A stretch of DNA of 64,000 bases, taken from assembly GCF_000346465.2 (NCBI RefSeq), contig NC_034015.1, positions 10,619,867 through 10,683,866 of the forward strand. The letters run 5' to 3'. The DNA comes from Prunus persica. Its lineage: Eukaryota; Streptophyta; Magnoliopsida; Rosales; Rosaceae. Each line of letters opens with the position of its first letter. Within the stretch, counting starts at the first letter, position 1. The notes beneath the pieces are model-generated. The model worked only from the letters and a program-made list of their open reading frames with translations. It was not told the origin of the DNA and did no database searches. Position numbers and translations under genes: made by a program. This document shows positions 23,116-34,904 of this stretch, one piece after another.

Positions 23116-26100
23116 ATGGAGCCTCTTTGCCCAAACTTGGATCTCAAGCCCACACCTTTCTCACCAATTTCACCAAGATTCTCAAAACCCAATTCTCTGT
23201 CAGTGCATTCACATCGGTTTTCATGCTCGGATCGGCGTGTGACCAAGAAATGGAGGGTGCCAATTGTGCCCAGTTGGTTCAAGGCTGCTAGTAATGTAAG
23301 GGCTGATGAAGCTCAGGTTTGTGGTCAGGAGCTGATGAGGTCAGTTGGAAAAGGCTTGCTTGCATTGGCTGCTGCCGCTGCTGCAAATTATTCCATCTTT
23401 TGTGATTCTCCGGCTATGGCAGAGTCGCTTACTGTTGCTTTTCCGGTTTCACGCACCACTGAGGTGATAGATTTTGTTTCCTGTTTGATTGAGTGTTGTT
23501 GGGTTGTGTCATTTGTGTCCATCCAATATTATAAGTAAAAATACACTCTAGAAGATTTCACACACTTTTAAGAAATGGAAAAGAAAAACAGAGCATTTTG
23601 TAGAGTATGAATTAAACATATTTTCGTGTTTGACATTAACGTGACCTGTTTATTATTCGTATTAGTATGTGCCAATTGTCTTATGTTTGGGTTCTTGAGG
23701 TAACAAAATTGCCACCCTCGATTCTATTCTCTTGCTGTTGTTTCTTTCTTCTTCTTCTTCGTCTTTTGTTTTGTGTGTATGTGTGTGTTGTTTTGATATA
23801 TAATTTGTGTTTGATTGAGTGACTGTAATGAGTTTTGCTAATTTCATTAGATTTCTTTTACCAATTTTTTTCTGTGTGTTACTACTTTTGCCAATAGATC
23901 ACAACACAGTTAATACTCAGTTGGCTGTACTTGGATCACAAATTGATGACAGTTACTAAGTAGATAATTATTATTTTTCCAGGTGAATTCTGTTCAGAGA
24001 ACTCTTGTGGAGACTTGGGGTTTGATTAGGGAAACTTTCGTAGACCCAACTTTTAATCATCAAGGTATTTGGTTACTTCATCCTTCTTTTATCGTTGTTA
24101 ACTGACCGAGGAATGCACACCAACGGTTGCATTTGAAGATCATTTATACTCCAAATAATGTTCAATATCTAATTGTGTGGTTCTTTCCTGAAATGAAACA
24201 GCTATAATATTTGGAAAACTGTGTTCTTTAGTGTTGAAGACGATAATTCTTTTTCTGCAGATTGGGATCTTAAGTTGCAGCAAACAATGGTAGAAATGTT
24301 TCCCCTGAGGTCAGCTGATGCAGCATATATGAAAATCAGTGGAATGCTTTCTACTCTCGGTGATCCCTTCACACGGATTATCAGTCCCAAGGTCTTTCAA
24401 TTCATTCCAGTCTCTGCTATGTCAATTCCATGTTAATTTAAGACAATTGCAATGCATATTTGATTAACAAATTGAGTTGAACTGTGATATGTCCACTTAT
24501 GGCTATCATGACTGTTTAACTGTGAATCTGTGATATGTCAAACTTATATAAAAAGTAATTACAGCTATCAAGCTAATTACGTTTTTCACTCACAGGAATA
24601 TCAAAGTTTTCGAATTGGAAGCAATGGAAATCTACAAGGGGTTGGCCTTTTCATAAGTACTGAACCAAGAACAGGCCATTTGGTTAGTGATGCCAAATAA
24701 TCTTTTGATATTTCCAATCTTTTCGTAAATAAGCATACGGAAAATTGATATATGTTGTTCCTAGGATATGTACAAGTCATTTGACCTTGTGCTTGAAATA
24801 TGTTAATAAACCAATATATGGTGGTTCTACAAAACCTACAAAAATTTATTGCAATTTGTCTCTTGTATTTTTTCTAAGCTAATTAGCCGTTCATTCGTTA
24901 TATGGTGTTTTTACTAATTTAGCTGTTCATATAGTTGCCAATTATAAATCTTATCGCCTTAAGTGCATTATCCAAGTTTGGCTTATGTTATTTCCAGCAT
25001 TTCGGAATGTGAAATGAGGAACTGTGCCTTTATGACTGACCCGGTGATTATATTAGAATAAAAACGTCAACTTTCCTCTGTATATCAAGCAACCAATCTG
25101 TTTCATTATAAAATTTTCCGTTATTATTTTTGAAAGAAGTTGTGCTAATGGATGAGCTCTTGATATGCTAATTTAGATTTTGTGAGCTGTGTTCTGATGT
25201 AGGAGAAAGAGATGCATTAATATGCTAATTTACCACATGTAAAATTTATTTTTATTGGACATTGCAGGTGGTGTTGTCTTGTGTAGAGGGTAGCCCGGCT
25301 GCTCGTGCTGGTATACATGAAGGAGATGAGTTGGTTGAAATTAATGGTAAATCAAGATTCAAACATTTGGCATTTCTTTCTGTGATGCTGAAAATGGAAA
25401 AATCCTACTTAAAATCTTTTTGGTGGTTGAATCCTAATAGTGGGACATGGTTGACAATGTTTTGATTCAAACCATCAAAATTATTTCAATCTGTTGTGGA
25501 TTAATCTGGCTCAAGCGAAATCATATTCTTCATTTATAAACCTAATGCTGCCATCAGACTACAGATACTTGAGATTGTCTACATTCCATTTCTCAAATTA
25601 TAAATTGGGTCTGCCCCTTATCAGGAACAATGAAAATGCTCTAACGAGATTATCAAGATCCAGTGTCAAGTACTAATACACTCGGATTCCCAGTAGTATT
25701 TCTATGCAAGATGCTCCTGAATCAAGAAATGTATTCCAAAATTCCAACTTTTTCAATGTCTTCTGTTTACATTTAAACTGGCTTGTCATTATTTCAATAC
25801 ACTTTATGAGTTCAGGAGAGAATCTTGATGGTGTTGACACTGAAGTAGCAGTTCAGAAACTTAGAGGTCGAGTTGGAACAACTGTTACAGTAAAAGTTCA
25901 GAGTGTAATCATCAACTCTCTTTTTTTTTTTTTCCAAGTTTCAGCGGAAATTAGTGATTGTGATCCTGTAGAGTGTGGCCAGCAGTTGCAAATGGCTTCA
26001 GCTAACTAATTTTACGTTTTCTGTTATGCAGAGCAATGATTTGGGAAGTGATTCTAGTATACAAGAGGTACTAGGCCATCTATTATTTTGGTTTTCTTAT

Positions 26101-27872
26101 AGTTTCATTCATTTTCAAATGCACTCTTTGTGATCCCTCATGCATCTTCAAAGTTTTTAAATTAACAGCATCAAGCAGAAGCATGCATTTAATTTCACAA
26201 TTATTTTAGTTAATTGATCTGAAAAATGACTCGTCTGCTTGAAGGTGAAACTACCTCGTGAGTACATTAAGCTTTCCCCAATTTCAACTGCTACCATCCC
26301 TCATAGAACTCCAGATGGACGTCTTACCAAAACGGGTTATGTGAAGCTGTCAGCCTTCTCTCAGGTACTTCACTTTTTCTCTTGGCAATGCAGAAAATAA
26401 AATTTCCTAATTTATAACAATATTTGGTTGAAAGTACTTTGTATATTCTGAAAAGTCTTCCACCCCTTCTGACAGACAGCTGCAGCTGATATGGAAAATG
26501 CTATTAATGAAATGAAGAGTCAGGGTGTACACTCATACATACTGGATTTACGCAACAATCCGGTAACTTTTTCATTCTCGTTTACATGAAATGAAATCTT
26601 CTGATAGTTCATTTTCCTGCTTTGGATTTATGATTATTCAGCATGTTTATCTTCTTCTTCTAATTAAATTCTTCAGGGGGGACTGGTAAAAGCAGGACTT
26701 GATGTTGCCCAAATTTGGCTAGATGGGGATGAAACTCTAGTGAACACAATTGATCGGGAAGGGAATTTGCTGCCTATCAACATGGTCAATGGGCATGCTA
26801 TAACACATGATCCACTTGTTGTGCTTGTAAGTTTTGAACTTTATATGTGAAGTTACGTGCTTTACATCAGAAAAGTATGCAGTTTTGTAAAAGTTGCATA
26901 TACATTTATTTTCTTAAAACTGGTGCAGTGCTGTCTAAAATCATGCCAAACGCATTCTTGTTAATTTTGCTAGATATAAAGATTTTATTTAGAAATTCCA
27001 ATGCAAGTGGCAATGCATGATGTCCAACTTTGATTTAGTTATGTTCTGATTTAGTTATGTTCTCTCATGCAAATTGATATGTGTGCAGACTGTCTAAAGT
27101 TGTCACACAAATAGTTGCTTCTTCTTTCATCTTCATAATCACAATGGATTCAAAATCTCTACTATTTCAAACAGGTTAATGAGGGCAGCGCAAGTGCAAG
27201 TGAGATATTGGCAGGGGCACTACATGACAATCGCCGAGCTACTCTTGTTGGGCACAGAACCTTTGGGAAAGGAAAAATTCAGGTATGAAAATTTTTGTGT
27301 GTAGTTAATTGCATCAACCAGAAATTTTGTTAACTCAAACTCTACTTGACTGTTACAAAATGCTTAAGCTCCATTTCCAAATTACGAACTTCATGGATTG
27401 CTGTGATGTCCTTCTCTGCAAGCACCATACCTCCTCTTGTTTTCTCCTTTCACTGAATTTAAATTACATGTAATTTGTAATCTCACCTTTGATTTCCACT
27501 GCTACACTTAATTCTAAATTTATCAGGGTCAAAGAATCTGTCATGGTGTCTATTCTACATCTTTATTAAGTCTCAAACTAATGGCTATGTTGCTGCTTGT
27601 TTCCCTAATGCTCCTTGCTACAGAGTGTCACAGAGCTGCATGATGGATCAGCGTTATTTGTCACAGTGGCCAAGTATTTATCGCCGGCGCTTCACGACAT
27701 AGACCAGGTTGGCATTGCTCCTGATGTGCAATGCACAACAGAAATGCTCAATTCTTCCAAGGAATCGACGTCGAAGGAGAAGAGCTCAGTCTCATCTTTA
27801 GAAGCAGATTCTTGTGTGTTGGTAGCTGAACATGAATTGGACATCCAGGAGTCCAAAGGCACTGCGTCTTGA
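23116..27872 (+). CDS. CTPA: Carboxyl-terminal processing protease, plastid lumenal (peptidase S41)
   Basis: Twelve exons: 23116-23463, 23983-24064, 24261-24391, 24596-24682, 25268-25346, 25816-25904, 26032-26067, 26245-26364, 26476-26562, 26677-26826, 27175-27282, 27624-27872. All introns are GT-AG and the frame is continuous for 521 aa. The in-frame TTG at 23053 is not used; 23116 is the first ATG. Residues 1-70 are Ser/Pro-rich like a chloroplast transit peptide. [14 protein letters not shown] with an AMA/E site at 100-103 looks like a thylakoid-transfer signal. A PDZ domain follows (about 188-290; [27 protein letters not shown]), then the S41 domain with LDLRNNPGGLV and [15 protein letters not shown]. 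Ser410 and Lys435 (FGKGK) match the catalytic dyad spacing. Family role: trimming the C terminus of precursor D1 of photosystem II. Plants have about three paralogues and I cannot tell which this is. The last ~45 residues are a Ser/Glu-rich tail. Confidence 0.93.
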
Positions 27873-28769
27873 AGACAGGATCATACACTTTAAATTTGTA
27901 TAGCGTAGAAATAGAAGATATACACGTGAAAAAGAATATGAAATAGCACAGGGCCTGCTTATACTTTTGTGTTTGTACATCTTGTGCAAGTAAGAAGTAG
28001 GTTATAGTGTATTCCTGATCAATTGAAAAATCAATTGAAACTTTTGGGTTTTACCAGATCGATCAATTTCCTACCAATTTATTTTTAGACTTTGTCAAGT
28101 TGGTGACCACTTTTCCTAAGTCAGAAATCTGAAAACCGGAATCAAAATGGTTGCTATTGAAAGTTTTGGATGTAGGGTTTGTGGTCCTCTAATCTGAATT
28201 CCAAATTGATCAGGTTCGAGGTTTTCTTTAACTTAAACAAGACAAGTAGCGTTTGATGTTAACACAAATGGAAAGGGAAACGTAGAACCGAGTTAGAATA
28301 AGGATAGGTTAAGAGTTCAATCTCTTCCAATATAAGAAAAGTAAAACACTTAAACTCAACATTGCGAATCATAGTCCTATTTTAATTTAAAGTAGGATTG
28401 GATGTAGGCAGGTTTAAGTTGAACCATCCAAAAACACCCAAAAATAAAATTTAAAAAACGAACACAAAACACAAATATTGGTGTTGTAGCTGGCCAAAAA
28501 GAAAAATTAGGACTTGGACAGCTCGGAGTTAGATAGCCACTTTTACTCAACACTCAATACTTTGAGGCTGGCTGGCTGGCTGGCTGTGATTGGTTGGCTT
28601 TTTATAGGTCGGCTGGCATGGAGGACCATACCAAACCTCATGTGATAGGACAATTATTTGGTTGATTATTCTCCTTACAAAATTGGTAGTTTCATGATTT
28701 CTTTCTTTCTTAAGGTGGACAGTGGGTAGCCACAAATCAATTTGGTTTGATTTATTATGATTATTTGCT
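27873..28769. other. Intergenic, no gene seen
   Basis: CTPA 3' region, then AT-rich sequence. A (CTGG)n run lies at 28567-28586. Confidence 0.5.
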
Positions 28770-28856
28770 TCTATATATGGGATGGGAGGAATGTGCAGCG
28801 TGTGGACCCCACAACAATGAGAAGTGTGACAACGTTCAAATGGATGGCAACGTCTA
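28770..28856 (-). promoter_or_regulatory. Orphan AGP-type promoter block
   Basis: On the plus strand CTATATATGGGATGGG, then GTGTGGACCCCACA (GTGGACCCCAC at 28802-28812), then AACGTTCAAATGGATGGCAA at 28831-28850. The same three blocks in the same order and spacing lie upstream of the minus-strand AGP genes at 29.6 and 31.4 kb. Here no AGP reading frame follows on the minus side, so this looks like a promoter whose gene has been lost. Confidence 0.65.
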
Positions 28857-29598
28857 TCAACAGCTCTTTTCTTCTGGGGTTAGTTTGATTTTGGTTTGGC
28901 TTCACGACACACATGCTGATATTAAACATTCTTCAATTTTACGTTGTTTCATTGGCCAACTCGTGTCGGTGCCTCTCTTAGCACTTTCATTAGTGACTAA
29001 GAGAGGAGGTCACTAATTATATATTTGAATGTTAGTGACCAATATTGAAGGTGTACACATGCATTTTCAATTTGTTGAACTTTTTATATCCTAACAAAAA
29101 AGTTAATAGTTTTCTTAGATACAATTAATAGTTTTTTTTTTTCTTTCTCTTATCTATTCCAACTACATAATTGTATCAATAGTTAGAGCATTTTTAATGA
29201 AGTTGTATAAGCAGGTGTATGTAAAATGTACATTTTTTATTGTCGGAATCACCTGTAATAGACAGGTGTAAATGATTGTAAATATGCATCACAGTCGTGG
29301 AGATGCAAAATGAGATACACAATTGTAATTTTTTTTATTTTTTTTACATCTTTTTTATGCGGAACCCACACGAAAAATAAGTTTCAAGTAGTTTCGGGAA
29401 AGAAGAAATAATCAGTATATCTTTTTATTGAATCCGGGCAAACCAATTAATGAATCAAAAGATCCAACAAAATCAATCCTTCCAAGAAAACCCAACTACA
29501 TACACCAACTGTACTAATAATCAAATAACAAATTTCCATGAATCTGAAATCTTTCAGCCAAACCAATATATAAAACCCAAGCTTGGCATCTCCTAAAA
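28857..29598. other. Intergenic / AGP 3' region
   Basis: AT-rich. 29400-29598 is the likely 3' UTR of the minus-strand AGP gene. No other gene seen. Confidence 0.5.
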
Positions 29599-29799
29599 TT
29601 AATTCAGGTAGCGTTTGAACAAGGCGCAAAATGAGACCAGAAGCGATGCTCCGACAACTACGCTGTTCACAGGCAAAGAGTAAGCCGCTCCAGCATCCAT
29701 CGGGGACGGCGCCGGGGCGCTCTCCTGAGCCGACACCATCGCAGCCAAGACCAGCATCTGGACGAAGAAGAAGGCTCCGGAGATGCTAACTTGCGCCAT
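29599..29799 (-). CDS. Arabinogalactan peptide precursor 1 (MAQ type)
   Basis: Single exon, 66 aa, ATG at 29799. The N-terminal signal peptide (AFFFVQMLVLAAMVSA) probably ends before QESAPAPSPMDAGA. The Ala-Pro/Ser-Pro repeats are the classic sites for proline hydroxylation and arabinogalactan addition. The C terminus (SVVVGASLLVSFCALFKRYLN) is a hydrophobic GPI-anchor signal, with the cleavage site probably near DAGAA. The mature product would be a short heavily glycosylated peptide on the outer plasma membrane. It is a close tandem duplicate of the gene at 31.4 kb. TATA-like TATATAAAGA lies at 29901-29910 on the minus strand. Confidence 0.85.
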   Translation of the reverse strand: MAQVSISGAFFFVQMLVLAAMVSAQESAPAPSPMDAGAAYSLPVNSVVVGASLLVSFCALFKRYLN

Positions 29800-29900
29800 T
29801 GGTGACTTGAACTCGGTAAATGATTTTTTCTAAAGTAATGTAGGAGGCTTTGAGTTGAGAGTGTTTATGCGTTGTGAGAAAAATGGAGGAGCAGAGTGTT

Positions 29901-29965
29901 TCTTTATATACTGGAAGATGGAGCGGCGTGTGGACCCCACAATATGAGAACGTTCAAATGGATGC
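29901..29965 (-). promoter_or_regulatory. Promoter block of MAQ-type AGP 1
   Basis: TATA box TATATAAAGA (29901-29910, minus), GTGGACCCCAC at 29930-29940 and AACGTTCAAATGGATG at 29949-29964. GTGGACCC fits the TCP-factor consensus GTGGNCCC. The set recurs at 28.8 and 31.75 kb. Confidence 0.6.
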
Positions 29966-31387
29966 TGGCAACGTCCATTAACAGCTAGTGTGCGTGTTCA
30001 CCCACTTCGACAACGCTGCTGGTGACTAGTGTGGCGTGTGAAAGTTCGTTTCGTCGTCAGTCGGCGCCGTATATGATTTTCACGCGCTAATTTTTTTTTA
30101 ATATTGTGGTAACTTATTTCTACTTATGCAAGTATTTTTTGAATGTTACGAATAACGGTTGTTAAAAAAAACATGAATGTTGACATAAACTTCTATATAT
30201 GATTCATTTATATCTTATATTTTGTAAATATCATGCCCCCATTATACGAATAAACTGGATTATCTCTCCTCGTATTTGTGGAGGGATTTTCTCCCTAGTC
30301 GATTTTGTGTTAGGTTTTTGCTTTCCTTGTGTTTTGCAAGGTTTGTCTCACCTCTAGTTGTTCTAGGGTCTTACTACTAGACTACCAACCTTTTGGGTTG
30401 GATTTTTGTAGATTTGTGCAGATCTATCTTTTTATGGCATTTGTTGTGTGTACTTGTATATTTGAGGTTGATGAAGTGAATCCTCATAAGATTTATGTGT
30501 TAAGGAGTGAAGCTGTTTTATTTTGTAAATTTACTATGAATTGGCGCTTTAAATTTATGACTGTTTGGGAGACGATGTGGCCATGTGTTACAATTACTAG
30601 AAAGACAATAATCAAATATTAGCCATAAAAAATTATTGTTTAGCTGTTACCTACAATAATTAGTTTTATATTTATTATATTTAAATAAAATGTCATCAAA
30701 TTATTAAAATGTGAGAGAATAAGTCACAAATAATAGTGCGGAGTAGACAAAATCATTAATCAACCATCAACTTGTCACCAATACCAATTTGGTTACTTTA
30801 AAAAAGGTGGCCTTTGCATTTTTCTTTCTTTTTTTATAATGACAACTCTTATATATTTAGCTTTATTACAATGCCCCTGGAGTATATACTGAAGTTCAGA
30901 TTGCACTCTAAAATACAAAATGTTGTGAGCAATCAATGTAACTTTAAATTGTCTATTAATTTTAACTTATTTTTATGACGTGGCGTCGTATAGATCCACA
31001 CATTATAGATGTGACATGAATACAAATTTGTACTTACGAACAAATTAACAAATTGAAAAAAGAAAGAAAACAACTTGTTTCTTTCTTTTTTTAATTATAA
31101 ATTTTAGTAGTTTGTTTAATTCGCCATAGGTGCAAATTGTTGATTTTTATGAATTTTTCTTTTATATCAAGAACAATTAATAGTTCCGGTAACATTTGGG
31201 TATGATTTGTGCAACATTGCAATACAAATTAGTGACAAATTTGTTTCGGGAAAAAAAAAATCACTTTTTATTACAATGTAAAGAATCAAATATCCAACAA
31301 AATCAACCCCTTAACAAAATCCGCATACACATTATCCCCAAAAACCAATGCATAACAAATTTCCAATGAATCCAAGCTTGCCGTATC
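29966..31387. other. Intergenic, no gene seen
   Basis: 30240-30620 is T/G-rich and leader-like (similar in style to 3900-4700). I could not assign it. The remainder is AT-rich. Confidence 0.4.
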
Positions 31388-31401
31388 TCATTCTGAACAA
31401 A

Positions 31402-31617
31402 TTAATTCAAGTAGTGCTTGAACAAGGCAAAAACTGAGACCATAAGCGACGCTCCAACAGCTGCGCCGTTTACAGGCAAAGAGTAAGCCGCCCCGGCATC
31501 CATCTGTGCCGGTGCCGGTGCCGGCGCACTCTCCTGCGCCGAAACCGTTGCCGCCAAGACGACCAAGACCAGCATTTGGACGAAGAAGAAGGCCCTGGAC
31601 ATGCTGATTTGTGCCAT
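31402..31617 (-). CDS. Arabinogalactan peptide precursor 2 (MAQ type)
   Basis: Single exon, 71 aa, ATG at 31617. Signal peptide MAQISMSRAFFFVQMLVLVV...VSA, a mature core QESAPAPAPAQMDAGA, and a GPI signal ending ALFKHYLN. It differs from the 29.6-kb copy by a handful of substitutions and short insertions in the signal peptide and the AP repeat. Both copies lie on the same strand 1.8 kb apart, so this is a tandem duplication that included the promoter. The mature peptide should be a GPI-anchored cell-surface proteoglycan. Confidence 0.87.
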   Translation of the reverse strand: MAQISMSRAFFFVQMLVLVVLAATVSAQESAPAPAPAQMDAGAAYSLPVNGAAVGASLMVSVFALFKHYLN

Positions 31618-31733
31618 TGCTAAGAAAGTTATGAAGTTTTTGGTGGAGAAGCTTTGACTTGGATGTGAGGTTTTGTTTTTCTTTGTGTTTTGGGGTTTTG
31701 AGTTGTTTTAGGGTTGGGGAGTGAGGGGTCGGG

Positions 31734-31793
31734 TTTATATAGGGGGGTCGAGGGGCGTGTGGAGCCCACAGCGACAACGTTCAAATGGATGGC
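31734..31793 (-). promoter_or_regulatory. Promoter block of MAQ-type AGP 2
   Basis: CTATATAAAC (minus) near 31734-31743, GTGGAGCCCAC at 31759-31769, AACGTTCAAATGGATGGC at 31776-31793. It matches the blocks at 28.8 and 29.9 kb; the TCP-like site has one change. Confidence 0.6.
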
Positions 31794-32225
31794 ATTTGCC
31801 CCACACCTTTTAATGAAAATGTTGTCGATAAATTTACTCTTCTGCAAACGACCTCTAAGGAACCAAGTAAATGAAAAAGAAAGTAATTATACCATATCCA
31901 CCAACCACTCTATATCCATCTTAAAATTATCATCTCTCATATTCAATTCTCTGATTGTTTGCTTTTCGACAATAGATAAGAAAATTGTTGTTTTGGAGTA
32001 AACTTCCCTAGTGAAATAGGTAAGAAAAACAGTCACCTTTCATCATGTTTTCACAATTTTTCATGCACAATATTACTTAATCTCAAAATTATGAATTAGA
32101 CGTACGAAACCTAAACGAAATGCATGAATAATCAAATAGTGGCCTAGATTGATGGCACCGCCACACTATCACCATTAACACATCTACCAACCACCACCAC
32201 ATATTTATAGATGAAAATTAAGTTA
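31794..32225. other. Intergenic, no gene seen
   Basis: AT-rich upstream of AGP 2. No coding or RNA signal. Confidence 0.5.
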
Positions 32226-32233
32226 TGTGTTTT

Positions 32234-32788
32234 AGTGGCAGTTCTAGAATTTGAAAGCCGATCGGGTAAAACTTATATATATTAAATTCTACGGTACTAA
32301 TGAATTTCATTAATAAATCTAAAAAGATACACATAGTGAAGAGAGACGTAATGAGCCTTAACCTCAAATGCATCTATATCTACAAATGCAAAAACTAAAA
32401 TCCAAATCAAAAGTAAAATTAAAAGAAAAAAAGAAAAAAAAATATTTCACATTTAAAAAAAAGGAGAAAACATGGGACTACATTAATTTTAAAAAAAAAA
32501 CAACAACATCATGGAGCGCTTCTTGATTCCACAATTGGAGATTTCAGTTTAGCCTTCTGGATCTCATCTCTTGGGGTTTGTGTGAGACAAAAAAAAATTA
32601 ATAATCATAATTTTTAATTTAATTTGAAAAGAAGGGAAAAAAAGAGAGAGAGGAGAGAAGAGAAAAGGAAAAGAAAGAACAAAGAAAGAGAGAGAGAGGA
32701 GAGAAGATAGAAGGAAAAAAACGAAGAAGAAAAAAGAGGAGAGATGAAAGAAGGAAAAGAAAGAAAAAAAAAGAGAAGGAAAATAACG

Positions 32789-32847
<59 letters not shown>

Positions 32848-32974
32848 AGAGAAAAAAAAGGTTTGTATAGGTTTAATTTAAGTGGGCTGGACATATGTAG
32901 TGTAGGTAATATTTTTTTAATAAACATTTGGGTTGGGCATGAGCCCAGCCTGCCATAGGCTAGAACGCCCCTGA
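32234..32974. mobile_element. Candidate non-autonomous hAT element with purine tract
   Basis: Ends AGTGGCAGTTCTAG and CTAGAACGCCCCTGA are imperfect inverted repeats. The flanking 8-mers TGTGTTTT (32226-32233) and TGTGTTTA (32975-32982) match at 7 of 8, as expected for hAT target-site duplications. Inside, 32625-32865 is almost pure purine on the plus strand, including (GA)25. No transposase. Confidence 0.45.
32795..32844. repeat. (GA)25 microsatellite
   Basis: Uninterrupted GA run within the 240-bp purine tract. Confidence 0.95.
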
Positions 32975-33200
32975 TGTGTTTAATCCTATTTTCTTTTAAG
33001 ATTAGTCAAACAAGAAACTTCACAAATTTTGCAACATTAACTCTTATTTTCACAAAGCAATCTTAGATTTCCTCATCCAAACGCAGTGTAATGTTGTGCA
33101 TAATGTTTTCCTTACTTTCTATTAGTTCTTTAATGTTTTTTGGGATTCATTTGTGCTTATTTGAGTGTGTTTAGGTATTGTTTAGTATATTTTAGGGTTT

Positions 33201-33231
33201 ATAGGTTTAAGATTCAAAATCTTAAACCTAT
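33201..33231. repeat. Short perfect inverted repeat
   Basis: ATAGGTTTAAGAT and ATCTTAAACCTAT with a 5-nt loop. Confidence 0.8.
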
Positions 33232-33289
33232 TTGTTTTAGTTGTATGGGCTATATAGGCCATGCCCTTTTTTTTTAGTTGTCAATACCC

Positions 33290-33369
33290 ATGTAGTCTCT
33301 CTCTCCCTAGCCCATGCATTTTTTTTTTTAATTTTCAAATCCATGTTCTCTCTTTTTCTTATTTTCTTC

Positions 33370-33408
<39 letters not shown>

Positions 33409-33640
33409 TTTCCTCCTTTCTCTCTTCTTCTTCCTATTTCTTTTTTTTCCCCCTTTCTCTTGTTTTTTTTTCTTTCATTTCTCCATTTTTTAATGGTCTG
33501 GATCTACTACGAATTGAGCTTTTTCCCACAGTTTCTTCTTCCTTTTTTTTTTATTTTTTTTTGTTGCTTTTCTCTTGTTTTTTTTTTCCTTTGTTTCTCT
33601 TTTTCTTCTTATGCGTTTCGCTTTTTTCTCTCACACGTGT
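33290..33640. repeat. Polypyrimidine tract with (CT)n
   Basis: About 350 bp, nearly all T and C on the plus strand, with (CT)n at 33374-33404. The low-complexity frames through it are not genes. Confidence 0.85.
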
Positions 33641-34569
33641 TATAAAGTCCATTTTGGTGCGATATAGCCCTCATTGTTGAAATTTCCTACATATGTAAGG
33701 TAAATTTAGCCCATAGAGTTTTGAAATCCTGAATTCGTCCCTACTTTAATTCAAATTATTTTTATGTTGTGCAAATCTCAAGAATAATATGAAGTGAGTT
33801 TAAGTCGATAGTATTCTAGAAAAAATTTGTTTTAAATTCTTTTTGCACAAAGGAAGAGCGACAAATTAGCCTTAAAGAAGCAAATTCATTCGTGCTTTGG
33901 CTCAAAATTTTCATTTTCATCTTAGTTATTGCCTTCATATATCTTCATAATTTCCAACACAGTATGATCGCTCAATGTTTATAACGATCAATCTACACTG
34001 GCCAAGGACCTATTCTTTCAAAAGAAATATGGTGCACATTTTCCAATAAATTAAAAGGTGCATGTCCTTATTAGTGACAAGCACTTTAATCTTCAAGTTT
34101 CTTTAACCTTTGGATGTAAGTTAGGTAAATTTCTTGTTCTCTTGCCAGACATGTTATAATATCCAGAGATGTTCGTTTAAACGCAAATATAATCATTAAT
34201 TTATTTTATACTAACAAACAAACAACAAAATATATAAATTTGTCATGTGTAATCAAGCCATAGATAACTTGTAGAACTTTACAATATTATTCAAATTAGG
34301 TGATGGTTAATACCAATTAACCATCAAATACAGAGAAAGTAGGATATCGCGATGGTGTTCATATGCCTCAAAATTCAAAAACAGTATATCTTTTTTCCGG
34401 ATATTAAAGCATAACACTCACCTTATCATTATCATATAGTTTACATTAAAAAAAAAAACATCCCAAAACACACATAATAAGGAAAATGTGTCAAATCCAA
34501 CAATGTCCATGTATCACAACAGCTCCGCTGCACATCCAAAACTCAGAACCCCACATCCATCCATCCATT
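33641..34569. other. Intergenic, no gene seen
   Basis: AT-rich. The last ~100 bp are probably the 3' UTR of the minus AGP gene at 34.6 kb. Confidence 0.5.
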
Positions 34570-34776
34570 CTAGCAAAAAGCAAAAGCAGCTGTAAGAGAG
34601 ACCAACATAGAAGAACAGATCAACGCCACGGAAACCGGAGAAGCAAACCCGGCTCCGGTCACCGGTAACGGGGCAGGTGGTGTGGCGGTATTCTGTGCCA
34701 TAGTTTTGGTCACATAAAATAATGCAGCAACCATGACCATAAGAATTCTAGCTGAAGATGTGCCAAACCGTGCCAT
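34570..34776 (-). CDS. Arabinogalactan peptide precursor 3 (MARF type)
   Basis: Single exon, 68 aa. The only ATG is at 34776; the longer frame to 34821 begins with TTG. Signal peptide MARFGTSSARILMVMVAALF..., then QNTATPPAPLPVTGAG as the short Pro-rich core, then a hydrophobic tail FASPVSVALICSSMLVSLTA that fits a GPI signal. It is more distant from the two MAQ genes and lacks their GTGGACCCCAC promoter. A TATA-like CCTATAAATT lies about 115 bp upstream (34891-34900, minus). Confidence 0.75.
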   Translation of the reverse strand: MARFGTSSARILMVMVAALFYVTKTMAQNTATPPAPLPVTGAGFASPVSVALICSSMLVSLTAAFAFC

Positions 34777-34904
34777 TTCTCTGTAAAAAAAATAGGCACA
34801 GAAACTGAAAGATTTAGACAAAGGTAAAGAAAGGGAATGAGGAATTGATTAATTGAGTTTGTGTTTTTGTTGAGAGCAATGTGGTGCATGAATTTATAGG
34901 AGAC

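Noticed and set aside
32619..32927. Ser/Leu/Phe-rich minus-strand ORF
   Set aside because: It is a translation of the GA/purine tract.
33241..33680. Two overlapping plus-strand ORFs of 134-139 codons
   Set aside because: Low-complexity translation of a pyrimidine tract.
34777..34821. Longer start for the 34.6-kb AGP
   Set aside because: The codon at 34821 on the minus strand is TTG. The extra residues do not look like a signal peptide.
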